64,000 bases of DNA from Drosophila miranda (lineage: Eukaryota; Arthropoda; Insecta; Diptera; Drosophilidae), in assembly GCF_003369915.1 (NCBI RefSeq), contig NW_022881603.1, positions 6,183,249 to 6,247,248 of the forward strand, given 5' to 3'. The notes below the pieces were generated by a model, which was given only the letters and a program-made list of their open reading frames with translations, was not told the origin of the DNA and ran no database searches. The translations under genes and the position numbers were made by a program. Below, one piece after another: positions 10,545 to 21,905 of this stretch. The first letter of the stretch is position 1; each line of letters starts with the position of its first letter.

Positions 10545-12652
10545 ACCGGGCCAGAAGGCTGCTCCAGCGAGCCAGAGGCACACCGCGCTTGGCCCGATGC
10601 AGCGAGACCTACAAAGCGGCGAGGAAGGATCTGAAGACCGCCATAAGGAACAGCAAGAGGGAATGCTTCCTTAAGCTGTGTGATGCCGCCGAAGAGGACC
10701 CCTGGGGAGGCGCGTACAGGATGGTGGTGAAGAGGCTGAACGCGGGCAGTAAAGCTCCAACAGATCCAGAGGCACTGGAGGGTATAGTCAGGGCACTGTT
10801 TCCTCGAGGACGGCAGATCCCTAGCTCCATGCGGTTCGAGCATAGCCCGAGCGACATCTGCGAGGTTACGGAAGCCGAGGTATTGCAGGCAGGCAGAAAC
10901 CTGATACCTAGGAAGGCTTCGGGTCCGGATGCGATCCCCAACAGCGCGTTGAAGCTGGCACTTCTTATACTCCCGAGGGAAGTTGCGGTCCTTTTCAACA
11001 AATGCCTCCAGGAGGGGACGTTCCCCGAGAGGTGGAAAAGGCAACGGCTGCTACTATTAACCAAGCCGGGCAAGCCGACAGGGGTGGCCTCTTCCTACAG
11101 GCCCATCTGCCTTCTGGACTCCATGGGAAAAGTCTTCGAAAGGGTGATCGGTGCGAGGCTGAGCGCAGCCATCGAAGCAGCAGGCGGCCTCTCCCAGAAC
11201 CAATACGGGTTCAGGAAAGGGAGGTCGACGCTGGACGCCATCTTGAGGGTCGTACAAACGGCGGAGGAAGCCATTGCTGGGACTAGGTGGAGAGGCGGAA
11301 CCAAGTCCTATTGTCTGGTGGTGACACTGGACATAAGGAACGCCTTCAACTCGGCCGACTGGACCCGGACGCTGGAGGCACTGAGGTCCTTCAACATCCC
11401 GGGCTACCTACTGAATATAGCGCGCAGCTATTTCAGCAATAGGGTGCTGACAATGGACACATGTCAGGGCTCTAGGGCACACGAAGTCTCAGCCGGAGTC
11501 CCGCAGGGCTCCGTTTTGGGACCTCTGCTCTGGAACGCCATGTACGACGGGGTCCTACGGCTCCCGATGCCAGCCAACACTAACCTGGTGGGTTTCGCTG
11601 ACGACGTCGCAATAGTGGCGGTAGCGAAGGAACTTGCCGCAGTGGAGGAGCTTCCCAACGTCGCCATACAAGCCGTCGAAGCGTGGCTAGCCGCCGCGGG
11701 GCTGGAGCTGGCGGCCCAAAAAACGGAGGCGGTCCTGATATCCAGCCGTAAAGTGGTCGAGACCGCCAGAGTGCAGGTTAGTGGGACCGCGATTGAATCG
11801 CAGAGCTCCATCAAGTACCTTGGAGTTCTCATCGACACGCGCCTGTCCTTCAAAGAGCATCTGGAATACGTCCACACGAAGGCCGGTGGGATGCTGCTAA
11901 ACACCAGAGGGCCAAAGCAGGCAACGAGGAAACTGCTGACGAGCGTCGTGACGTCGCAGATGCTCTACGCCGCACCGGTGTGGGCAGAAGCCGCGAAGGT
12001 GAGGAGCTACATGCGAGGAGTGGAGGCAACGTACAGACTGTGCGCCATTAGGATCGCGTGCTCGTTCCGGACCATCTCAGACGAAGCCGCGTTAGTCATT
12101 GCCGGGCAAGTTCCGCTCAGGGAGCTGATAAGGGAGAGGAAGGAGGTCCATGATGCCATGACGGACAGTGCAGCCGAGGTACGCTCCAAAGCAGAAATTA
12201 AGGACGCCGCCAGAAGGACCAGCATAGACAGATGGCAGACTCGATGGGACCACTCACCCAAAGGCCGATGGACCCACACCCTCATCCCAAGCATAGCATG
12301 CTGGGTTGAAAGGAAGCACGGCCAGGTGGATTTCTACCTTACCCAGGCACTGAGCGGACATGGCTGCTTCCGCGGCTACCTCAAGCGCTTCGGCCACGAG
12401 ACAGAGGACTGGTGCCCCGAGTGTGGCACAGGCATAGAGGAGGACGCTCGCCACGTCCTCTTCGACTGCCACAGGTTTGACCTCGAGCGTCAGACATTGG
12501 AGACAGCAGCAGGGTCTAGGGTCAGCACCGAGACTCTGGTGCCGCTGATGCTGGCAGACCCGAAGGTGTGGGAAGCGGCCGCGGAGTTCGCCACTAGCGT
12601 GATGCGAACGCTTAGGTCCTTGGAGAGAAGGCGGAAGGAGCAGACGGAGTAG
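10511..12652 (+). pseudogene. Non-LTR retrotransposon ORF2: reverse transcriptase and zinc knuckle
   Basis: A 713-codon frame carries a complete non-LTR reverse transcriptase. The fingers block is SYRPICLLDSMGKVFERVI, followed by QYGFRKGRSTLDAI, the palm with LDIRNAFNSADW, GVPQGSVLGPLLWN, and the catalytic FADD at 11593-11604, then IKYLGVLID. After a thumb-like region, a C-terminal cysteine-histidine motif (CPECG..H..FDC, about residues 635-655) resembles that of R1-clade proteins. No RNase H domain was recognised. The frame is long and open but lacks its endonuclease half, so the copy is non-autonomous. GC-rich codon use sets it apart from the surrounding AT-rich repeats. Confidence 0.88.
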
Positions 12653-12801
12653 GTGTCCACGCCACTGCGAAGCAATGCTTTGCGGCAGTAGCGCAGTCCG
12701 CGGGGCCCCTAGTCCCAACATACTCTTGTCCGTTAAATTAAGTTAAATATAAATTGTATAGTATATATTACAGAGCAAATAAATAAGTATATGAATATAA
12801 A

Positions 12802-13906
12802 ACGAGGGGGAACGTTGTGAGTTGCTGCGGACACCGCAACTCTACGGTTATACCCGATACTAAGTCAGTATGGCTCTCCTCCGGCAGACGCCGCTAATAT
12901 TAAACGACACGACAAAGAGTGCGTGCGAGAGAGACAGAAAATCAGTCTGAGCGTGACGTCGGGCGCTGCGTAGCCACTGCAAATTGATTTGTTCCTATTG
13001 GCTATAAAAATGATCTGATCTGATCCAGATTCAGCAATCTGATATATATGATCATTATCTATGATTCTGCGTTTTTAGTTTTCTCGTATCCTCAATATTG
13101 TGGATGCAACAGATTTTCGTCCTTTGTGGGGGCGGAAGGGGGTGGGGCGAAATTTTGAGATATACGTTTTATTATAAGATCTAACAGGAGTGCGGATACC
13201 AAATTTGGTTACTCTAGCCTTAATAGTCTCTGAGATTTTTGAATATCCCCAGATTTTCGTCCTTTGCGGGGGCGGAAGGGGGTGTGGCGAAATTTTGAAA
13301 CAAACTCGTCTCGGTCCGATATATTAGGAGTGTGGATACCAAATTTGGTTGCTCTAGCTTTTGTAGTCTCTGAGATCTAGGCGCGAATGTTTTACTCTAA
13401 GCAAAGCCGCCTATGCTACGTGTGTGTTAGAGAGAGACAGGGCGAGAAAAAATGAAATTGTTTTCTTGATGCTGGCTATAATAATAATACGATCCAATTC
13501 AGATTCCGCAGTTTAAAGATATGGTCATTCTCTACAATTCTACGTTTTTGGTTTTCTCATATCTTTAAAATTGTGGATGCCACAGATTTTCGTCCTTTGT
13601 GGGGCGGAAGTGGGCGGGGCGAAGTTTTGAAATATTTTTGTAGCAGTGACATATCACAGAAGTCTGGATCCAAAACATCGTTGCTCTAGCTCTTATAGTC
13701 TTTGAGCACTAGGCCCTGAAGGGGACGGACAGACGGACAGACGGACGGAGGGACAGACAGACAGGGCTCTATCGACTCGGCTATTGATGCTGATCAAGAA
13801 TATATATACTTTATGGGGTCGGAAACGATTCCTTCTGGACGTTACACACATCCACTTTTACCACAAATCTAATATAACCCAATACTAATTTTGAGTATCG
13901 GGTATA
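12802..13906 (+). repeat. ISY/DINE-1-like unit (array copy E)
   Basis: This is a complete unit from ACGAGGGGG to CGGGTATA, in the same orientation as copies B-D. It carries a short, interrupted GGAC tract (about 13722-13760). Confidence 0.85.
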
Positions 13907-14641
13907 AACACTGTTTGCGAGCTGTGCATTTATTTTGCTAAGCAGTGAAGAGGGGAGAGAGAGCGAGAGCGAGAGCGAGAGAGCAGGTTGTGTATTCTTG
14001 TTTGTGTTTGTGCCCAATGACTCTCTCAACCAGACTTATTTCCTCGACCAGCCAGTGACGCATCGAAGTTGATTTGGGGCTCCAAAAACATTTTCCATAT
14101 ATTTTTGTGGCCACAGATATAGTATTTAAGCATATTTATGCTAAATAGTTATTGTACTTTGTTATAGTGGGCAGGTGTCCCTAAATGAACTCTCCAATTT
14201 ATTGAAAATCAAAACTGCGAATGATTAATCAGAACAAACGACCAACCCTCGATTCGGTCCTGTTGTTGACTCTTAACTGTTGCACCTAGCTGGTGTGAGT
14301 AACATGTGGGAGAGAGAGTGTGTGTGTGTATGTATGGAACGCGTATGAATCAGCTGTTTTGGTGTGTATTAATCATATGGCACACATAGATACATACATA
14401 CACATCCAAAGATGTATACTCACAAAAAGCGAGAATACTGGCTGCGTACATATGCATGTAAAATCTGAATAATACGTATTATAAATCCATATATGTATAT
14501 GTATGTATAATAATGTATCTAATCGCATATATAGTATGTCCATATATTGATGTGGTTATATATGCATATACATATATGCAATTCAAGTTAATTATTAATG
14601 CACATAAATATATGTATACACATATTTACTTCAAAACGATC
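13907..14641. other. Gene-free spacer with GA, GT and ATAC simple sequence
   Basis: This 735-bp stretch matches none of the repeats in the window. It holds a GA-rich run at 13948-13985 (GAGAGAGAGCGAGAGCGAG), a GT run near 14318-14330, and many ATATGTAT/CATATATG words towards 14641. No supportable gene was seen. The short minus-strand reading frame over 13811-14029 is a chance translation of the GA run. Confidence 0.6.
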
Positions 14642-15013
14642 TGTTCGGAGCAGAACCCAGCCGATTAGCTGCTTGCCAAATAGCACCTAATTCTTGGCCC
14701 TCAGCCGCTTATTTTGTTTGTTACTTATGTCTATGTCACGCATTTGTTTGTTAAAGCTTTGCGCTTACTTGCCCTGCTAAACGCTCTCTGCCAGCTCGCT
14801 CTTCGCTATCTCCGCTTTGCGTCTGCCTACCGACGTCGGCCGAGCGAAGCTGCGCTGAGCGATGGGAGGGGAAATGTAAAGGGCAGGCAAGCCACACTTG
14901 CAATTTGGATGTCACGCATTAAAGAACATATCGTAATTTTATTTCTGCACCGAGTTTTATTTAATTCGAAATAATTAGTCGGCCGATTGGGGATAAAAAA
15001 CATTATCTCCACA
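14642..15013 (+). repeat. 5' LTR of TRAM-like copy 2
   Basis: The 372-bp LTR has TGTTCGG..CTCCACA ends. It is preceded by CGATC and followed 7 bp later by the primer-binding site. Confidence 0.95.
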
Positions 15014-15020
15014 TAAAATT

Positions 15021-15037
15021 TGGTGACCCCGACGTGA
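15021..15037 (+). other. Primer-binding site of TRAM-like copy 2
   Basis: TGGTGACCCCGACGTGA lies 7 bp after the 5' LTR and is identical to the site in copy 1. Confidence 0.75.
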
Positions 15038-15379
15038 TCTCTGAGTTGCAGTGTCAATTAATAATCATTCGCGATCGACATTCGTTAGCCTTAGCAAATT
15101 TTCGGCGGTTAAGCACAATTCGGTGCTAAAACACACTTACATACACCTACGTACACGCATTGCTGGCTATTAATTTCTCTGTCGCGACAATTCGGTCAGT
15201 TCAGTGCGGTAGGCAGTGCAGCGAACTCACTAATACACACAAGCGGAGTACAAAGCGGAATCGGACAGCTCGCACAGCTAAAGGCATTAGCTGTAATCCC
15301 TTTGCTTTCGGTTCCCACGTTTATAGGTATACAGGGTGTCTTTTTCGGTCGTGCTGAGTGACTCTTTTAAAACCTCAAC

Positions 15380-15775
15380 ATGGCAGCACCTGAGCCTACC
15401 AATGTCGCGAACGCAGCATTGCCGAGTGATGTAGATTTCTACAAGCACAAGACCGAGTCCATCGCGCGCCAACTAAAGGCCATGGATCGCTTTCTCACCA
15501 AGGAAGAGCTTGCCGAGTTAGATGAGGCAGAACTTCAAGCTCGCTTAGAGCAGATCGAGCGAATGAATGCGGATTTCGATGCCGCTCAAACGAGCCTTGA
15601 AAGGCTGGATTTCCTGCAGTTAGCCCATGATGCCCGGCTGGACTTTTCGAATGTTTATGTCAAGGTTAAGTCCAGGGTGTCGCGGGAGTTGATGGCTGCT
15701 CGCACGGTAAATGTTGCCAATTCAACGGCTCGGCATACTGTTGGAATTCGTCGCTGTTCGCCTATAATAGTATAG
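15380..15775 (+). pseudogene. BEL/Pao gag, N-terminal part
   Basis: The frame begins MAAPEPTNVANAALP after a 366-bp leader and encodes an acidic, helical region typical of the start of a Pao-type gag. It stops at 15773-15775, but the homologous protein clearly continues from 15787 in another frame (PELQLPRFGGNYMDWPEF). A frameshift or small indel at about 15740-15780 therefore breaks gag. Confidence 0.85.
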
Positions 15776-15786
15776 GCCGTTCTCGA

Positions 15787-17757
15787 ATGCCCGAGTTGCA
15801 GCTTCCGCGATTCGGGGGGAACTACATGGATTGGCCAGAATTCCACTCGATGTTCTCGACAATGGTGCACAAAGACCATCGTATACCAATCATCGAAAAA
15901 TTCCAATATCTTCGTGGATGTCTAGATGGTGCTGCGCTGGATACGATTCGATCCTTGGAACTTTCTGAGGAGAATTACGACAAGGTGTTGAATTTGCTAA
16001 TGTTGCGATTCGATAATAAACTGTTACATTTTCAGGCACACGTCAAGGCTATTTTCGGGCTGCAAGGGGTGGAGAAGGGCTCAGCTATCGGCTTGCGCGC
16101 GCTCAGCGACAAAATCAATTCGCACTTGCGTGCACTTCAGACCTTGGCGACCCCGCAGGAGATTTCGGATGGGTTGCTGATCTTCATCATAGGCACGAAA
16201 CTGGACCACAAAACAAAGGAGAAATGGGAAGAGAACTTGCCGACGTCAGGATTGCCTCGGTGGTCAAGCATGGCCTCATTTTTGGAAGCGAGATGTCGGA
16301 TGCTGGAGAATTTGGGATCAGCCATGGCAACAAGTCCTAGTCAACAGGTGGGAGAACACAAACCTGTCACCCTTATCACCTCCAGTAACGACCATCCTAA
16401 CCCCATATGTAACCATTGCAATTCCTCCGAGCATTACATATCTAGATGTCAGGCATTCCTGAATCTCTCTGCGTTTGAACGATACAAAGAAGCAAAGAAG
16501 AGCCGCTTGTGTTTGAACTGCCTCAACAAAGGCCATGAATTGCAGAGGTGCAGGTCAGGACTTTGCAGGCATTGCCAGGCCAAACATCACACGCTACTCC
16601 ACATTCCATCGGGAACTGGTGCTTCATCTTCCTCTTCACCGGCCGAGGAATCGATCCAGCAAGAGGCCGCGACTGTGCTTCTAGCAAGCGGGTGTTCTAG
16701 CCCTCCCCCCTCGATCCAGAAATCTCAGCCTAGCCAGAACGTGTTGCTACCTACTGCCCTCGTCCATGTAACAGATCGTTATGGAGCACTTATCCCATGT
16801 CGTGCCATTTTGGATTCTGCATCACAGGCAAACTTTGTAACATCTAGACTTGCTGATCAGTTGCAGTTGGATCATCGCTCGTCTTATGTTCACATCTCTG
16901 GAATCGGAGATTCCATTCTACCTTCGAGCAAGTCTGTACATATAGTTGTACAATCCCAGGACGCAAGCTATCGAGCTTCCTTCGCTGCAATTGTCACCAA
17001 CTCAATTACGGAAATGCAGCCTAACTTCGGCGTAGACGCAAAGGATTGGCCAATGCCGAATAATCTAAAACTAGCTGATCCTAATTTCTCCAAGACCCAA
17101 CGTATCGATCCGTTGATAGATTTTGGTTTGTTCTTCGATTTAATGTGCGTCGGACAGATTCGACTATCAGCCCAATTGCCAACATTGCAGGAGACTAAAC
17201 TTGGTTGGATAGTATCAGGAAGCATTGATAGCTCGGAGAATAAGCGTGCAGCATTAGCCGCTTTTGAAAATTCCTCGTGCATCTCTATTGACGATTTTCG
17301 ACCCACAACGCTGGAGTACCAAAACTTAGAGCAGCAATGCAGGAAGCAGCTGCTCGAGTGCCAGGTGCAAGTGGAAAAACTGCGATCGGAGAATCAGGAA
17401 CTGCAGCGCGAACTTTTCCATATATTAAAAACCTACATATCCACGCTAAATGAAATTCAACTTTCAACAATTTCTACATTGCCAAATTTCCAGCCATTCT
17501 ATGCAATTACAGAGGTTCCCGATGATCAAGACGTAATCACGACAAGCCGCCTTCGTAAAAAAGCGCCGATTGCTGCGTTCGACGATCATCCCAGCGTAGC
17601 CGCCAGCTGCGCCCAAGCAAGCATCTTCAAGAGGGCCGTTGGAAAAATAGCGGTTCTGCCCCTTCAGGATGGATCTGTTGAAAGCCTTTGCCTTCCAACG
17701 GGGGTGAATGTTCGGAGCAGAACCCAGCCGATTAGCTGCATGCCAAATAGCACCTAA
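15787..17757 (+). pseudogene. BEL/Pao gag-protease frame joined to a coiled coil and integrase remnant
   Basis: The frame starts with the gag core (LPRFGGNYMDWPEFHSMF). It then has cysteine-histidine zinc knuckles at about residues 209-275 (CNHCNSSEHYISRC, CLNCLNKGHELQRC, CRHCQAKHHTLLH) and an aspartic protease of BEL type (AILDSASQANFVT, about residues 342-354). After the conserved LGWIVSGS block the polyprotein is truncated. About 35 residues with leucine and glutamine in heptad spacing follow (from about 17310). A diverged piece of integrase comes next (YAITEVPDDQDVI), and then the near-identical 3' end shared with copy 1. Reverse transcriptase, RNase H and most of integrase are absent. 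Confidence 0.85.
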
Positions 17758-18080
17758 TTCTTGGCCCTCAACCGCTTATTTTGTTTGTTACTTATGTCTA
17801 TGTCACTCATTTGTTTGTTAAAGCTTTGCGCTTGCTTGCCCTGCTAAACGCTCTCTGCCAGCTCGCTCTTCGCTATCTCCGCTTTGCGTCTGCCTACCGA
17901 CGTCGGCCGAGCGAAGCTGCGCTTAGCGATCGGAGCGGCAATGTAAAGGGCAGGCAAGCCACACTTGCAATTTGGATGTCACGCATTAAAGAACATATCG
18001 TAATTTTATTTCTGCGCCGAGTTTTATTTAATTCGAAATAATTAGTCGGCCGATTGGGGATAAAAAACATTATCTCCACA
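17709..18080 (+). repeat. 3' LTR of TRAM-like copy 2
   Basis: The 372-bp LTR is preceded by the G-rich polypurine tract and followed by the CGATC duplication. Confidence 0.95.
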
Positions 18081-18100
18081 CGATCTAAGTACATACATAT

Positions 18101-18692
18101 AGTGACATATCCATAATTCCCCACATCCCATACACATTATGTTTATGTACAATTCATCCACCCCATCCACACAAGTAACAGGACCCCACTCAAGAATCAA
18201 TAACTGTTTCTTCCCATACTCCAAGCTAGGGCCCCCCATAATATAAACAATGGACCACATTGTTTCATCAACATTAGAATCACGCCACTCTCGAGAAATC
18301 GATTCTTTAGAATCACGCCACTCATGAGGACCAATCAAAGCTTGACATAAAACTAAGGAGTATCACATTCCTAGCTCCGTCATGTAATGCAACACCGATC
18401 GCCAGCAGTGGATGCCGTTCATCAAAGCCGACGCATCCCCAAATTTCGATCCAGGCACGTACGCCACCGACACGAAGATGCAGCCGAGGAAAGCAACGCC
18501 CGAAGCCAGAGTCGGGAGTTCCAAGAGAAGGGCTCATGGAAACTAGCCAGCAGCAGAGAGAGCAGTTCCGTTTGAGACAAGCAGACGTAAAGTTAAGTCG
18601 GGGAATTCAACCAATCTTGTGACATAAAGAAATTAAGTACTAAAAATAAAATCTTTTTTAAAAACTAAATTTCGAGTTGCGGATATTTAACT
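18101..18692 (+). repeat. 5' LTR of the 17.6/297-like element
   Basis: The 592-bp LTR runs AGTGACAT..ATTTAACT. The region 18660-18692 and the primer site together mark the U5/leader junction. Confidence 0.95.
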
Positions 18693-18709
18693 GGCGCAGT
18701 CGGTAGGAT
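18693..18709 (+). other. Primer-binding site of the 17.6/297-like element
   Basis: GGCGCAGTCGGTAGGAT directly follows the 5' LTR. It matches the site I know from 17.6 and 297, which use a serine tRNA. Confidence 0.85.
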
Positions 18710-18999
18710 TTCGTTTAAAACAACTCCTATATTTCGGTAATGGTCAGCTTGTGTAATATCTAATTACTGTGATCACGTAATCCCGGAATCGTTAATAAAA
18801 TTGTGAAATCCGCCAAAAACCTATGTGTTACGACCACATACGATTTGCAAAACTAATATTAAGTGAACTGAAGTAAGCGGAGATAGTGATCCACCAAGAA
18901 CAGTGAAACACTAAATACAAAATCAAAAAACTTACAAGTGAAGCAAAATAAAGTTAAAAACTACTGAAAACAAAGCAAAATCCAATCAACACCAACAAC

Positions 19000-19956
19000 A
19001 TGGCGTTACCACCACTATCATTGAGCGAAATCCACTTGAACCAGGCACTGCTGTCGATCAGACAAATACCTGCCTATGACGGTTCATCTGGACAGCTAAG
19101 CTCATTTATCAAACGAATCGAATATGTATGCGGGTTATATCCAACTGAAGATCTTCGCCAACAAAGGATCCTATTTGGAGCGACCGAGATCCAACTGTCA
19201 GGAGAGGCACAACGCATATCGCAAATGATACAACCCAACACGTGGCTCGAACTGAAGACGGCGCTGATCAACGAGTTCAAAAATCACACACCATATGAAG
19301 AACTCTTACGACAACTATACACCACCAGATTCAACGGCAGTCTTCGTAAGTTTATAGAAGAATTAGAGATAAAAGCATTATTAATAAACAATAAGCTAAA
19401 CTTAGAAAACATACCAGAAAATAATGTCATTTATAAAAACGCTTTGAACAACACAATTAAAGATGTCATTACTCGAAAACTTCCTGACAGAATGTTCATG
19501 ACCTTAGCAAGAAAAGATATTACCACATTGTCTAATCTTAAGAAGGCAGCACAAGAAGAAGGATTGTACGAAGCTAGTACAACAGATTCAGGTACAAATA
19601 AAGATCAATCGAAATCGTCTCAATCAAATCGAAAGAATGTTGGAAACTATTCTGCAAATTATAATACTACTAACTATCACAATCAAACTCAGAGTTCATC
19701 TGGAACAGGTCAGACTAATCGAACAAATCAAAATCAAAATTCCCAAAATCCTGGATTATACAATGAGTTCAAAAATTCCTTGAATCAAGGTAGGGCTCAG
19801 AATCCATTCAATCAGCAAACATCTCAAAACCAAGCTAGTGGGAGTGGACCCAACCAACCTACTAAAAGAGGGAGGGAGAGCCAGAGTGGCCAAACGAAGA
19901 TGGACGTAAATTTTCATCAAGCCGCCTCGGAAGAAACCGAGGAGGACCCTATATAA
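19000..19956 (+). CDS. Errantivirus-like gag
   Basis: The 318-codon open frame begins after a 307-bp leader. It encodes a capsid-like domain (MALPPLSLSEIHLNQALLSI; IPAYDGSSGQLSSFIKRIEY) and then a basic, Asn/Gln/Ser-rich C-terminus with no zinc knuckle, as in 17.6/297-type gags. It appears undamaged. Pol follows in another frame that overlaps the end of gag, so pol would be made by ribosomal frameshifting. Confidence 0.85.
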   Translation: MALPPLSLSEIHLNQALLSIRQIPAYDGSSGQLSSFIKRIEYVCGLYPTEDLRQQRILFGATEIQLSGEAQRISQMIQPNTWLELKTALINEFKNHTPYEELLRQLYTTRFNGSLRKFIEELEIKALLINNKLNLENIPENNVIYKNALNNTIKDVITRKLPDRMFMTLARKDITTLSNLKKAAQEEGLYEASTTDSGTNKDQSKSSQSNRKNVGNYSANYNTTNYHNQTQSSSGTGQTNRTNQNQNSQNPGLYNEFKNSLNQGRAQNPFNQQTSQNQASGSGPNQPTKRGRESQSGQTKMDVNFHQAASEETEEDPI

Positions 19957-21905
19957 ACATTACCATTAATAAAAGAATATTAAGGTGTATCGCTGACTCG
20001 GGATCATCGATCAACATCATGAAAGAAAATTATACAGATTCCGAGATAAAAGACGATAACCTTACGGTCCATAGCATCAATGGACCTGTCCGTTTAACTA
20101 AGAGTATAATGAGGAATGCGAACAAAACATGTCCGTCCGTACAAAAGTTCTACATACATAACTTTTCCGAAAATTATGATATTTTATTAGGAAGAGAATA
20201 CTTGATGGCAAGTAAAGCCGTCATCGATTACAGAAATGACACTGTAACACTAGGAGCTAGGTCGTACCCAATCATTCAGAGTGGAGAAGCTATTGAAGCC
20301 GGCAAGACCGCACAGAAGTGCACTGATGCCTCTACAAAAGAAGAGAAGATCGCACCTAAGTGCCTTGACCCATCTCCAGAGGGAGATCAATACTTCGCTT
20401 CCGCTCTAGACAGTGAATTAAGGGAATGTAATCAATTAAGATTGGAACACTTAAACGACGAAGAGAGAGAAGAGTTAAAGAAGGTCTTATATGAGTTTAA
20501 GGATGTGCAGTACAGAGAAGGTGACATTTTGACTTTCACAATCAAGCACGAGATCAAAACTCTACATGAAGACCCGGTCTACAGACGACCATACAAATAT
20601 GCCCAGATACATGATCAGGAGGTAAACCAGCAAATCAAAGATATGATCAGGCAGGGAATAATTCGAAAGTCGATTTCTCCTTACTGCTCGCCCATATCTA
20701 TGATTCCAAAGAAGATAGATGCATCAGGAAAGCAAAAATATCGAATGGTAGTAGACTATAGAAGTCTAAATGAAATAACAGTTAAGGACAAATTCCCAAC
20801 TCCACGAATGGATGAAATCCTAGACAAACTAGGTAAATGTCAGTATTTTACGACAATCGATTTAGCAAAAGGTTTCCATCAAATACCCATGGAACCTAGC
20901 TCAATCACCAAAACTGCGTTCTCCACTAAGCATGGACATTACGAGTTCACTCGTATGCCCTTTGGGCTAACCACTGCCCCAGCTACCTTCCAAAGATGTA
21001 TGAACAATCTGATAGAAGAGTTAATCTTCAAAGATTGCTTTGTATACTTAGATGACATCATTATATTTTCCACTTCATTGGAAGAACACTTGTTGTCACT
21101 AAGGAGAGTATTTGGAAAGTTGAGAGACGCCAACTTGAAGCTACAAATGGATAAATGTGAATTCATGAAAAAGGAAACTGAATTCCTAGGTCATGTAGTC
21201 ACTACTGAAGGAATAGTACCCAGTCCAGGCAAAATCTCTGCCATTGTCAAATTTCCAATACCAGAAACGACTAAACAAATAAAGTCATTCTTAGGTCTGT
21301 GCGGGTTCTACAGGAAATTCATTCCTAATTTTGCAAACATAGCAAAACCCATGACACTCAAACTAAAGAAAGGAGCTGTCATAGACCCCAAGGAAGAAAA
21401 GTACGTCGAGGCATTTGAGAGACTAAAAGTACTTATCACCTCAGACCCTATCCTTGCGTTCCCAGACTTTGACAAAATGTTCACGGTAACAACCGACGCT
21501 AGTAACATAGCATTGGGAGCGGTTTTGTCACAAGAACACAAACCGATCTGCTACGCTAGCAGAACCCTAAATGAACATGAAATAAACTATTCAGCCATCG
21601 AAAAGGAATTATTAGCGATCGTATGGGCAACCAAGTATTTCCGTTCATACCTGTTCGGTAGAACATTCGAGATACAAAGCGATCATAAACCCTTGATTTG
21701 GTTGAACAACCTCAAGGAGCCAAATATGAAATTACAAAGGTGGAAAATAAAACTGAATGAGTTTGATTTTAAAATGAAATATCTACCAGGCAAAGAAAAT
21801 CATATAGCTGATGCCTTATCAAGGGTAAAGATTAATGAAAATCTCCGTGGAGAAGCTTCCAATAGCGTTGGTGCAACTGTACATAGCGCACAGAAGACAA
21901 TCTAA
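19957..21905 (+). pseudogene. Errantivirus-like pol: protease, reverse transcriptase, RNase H
   Basis: The frame is open from the end of gag; its first ATG is at 20019, inside the protease. The protease active site reads CIADSGSSIN (about 19990-20020). The reverse transcriptase has YRPYKYAQ, MVVDYRSLNEI, FTRMPFGLTTAPATFQ and the catalytic YLDD (about 21046-21057). RNase H has TTDASNIALGAVLS and ends at YLPGKENHIADALSR. A TAA at 21903-21905 ends the frame, while integrase-linker sequence continues in another frame, so pol is frameshifted here. Confidence 0.88.

Larger units (their letters stand above)
9457..12801 (+). mobile_element. Non-LTR retrotransposon, R1/LOA-type, internally deleted
   Basis: Non-repeat sequence sits between ISY-like copies D and E. 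It starts with a 5' leader and a short open frame (9717-9995) that could be an ORF1 start. It passes through AT-rich simple sequence and a CA run, and then enters an ORF2 from the end of its endonuclease. The 3' end has a short UTR with AATAAA-like signals (about 12775-12795) and no LTR. Most of ORF1 and the endonuclease are missing. TRIM, LOA and Bilbo are obscura-group or related elements of this class; I cannot decide which is closest. Confidence 0.8.
14642..18080 (+). mobile_element. BEL/Pao LTR retrotransposon, TRAM-like copy 2 (pol-deleted)
   Basis: Two 372-bp LTRs (14642-15013 and 17709-18080) flank a 2.7 kb internal region. The 5-bp duplication CGATC (14637-14641 and 18081-18085) shows an intact insertion. 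The internal region keeps leader, gag and protease but has lost nearly all of pol. A short, diverged integrase piece precedes the polypurine tract. Total length is 3439 bp, close to what I recall for TRAM. The two LTRs differ at roughly nine positions by eye. Confidence 0.92.

Noticed and set aside
10220..11044. 274-codon minus-strand frame over the non-LTR element
   Set aside because: It is antisense to the recognised reverse-transcriptase ORF in GC-rich sequence and has no domain; treated as a shadow frame.
18322..18575. Short open frames on both strands in the 592-bp LTR
   Set aside because: They repeat at 25559-25812 with the LTR and have no recognised domain.
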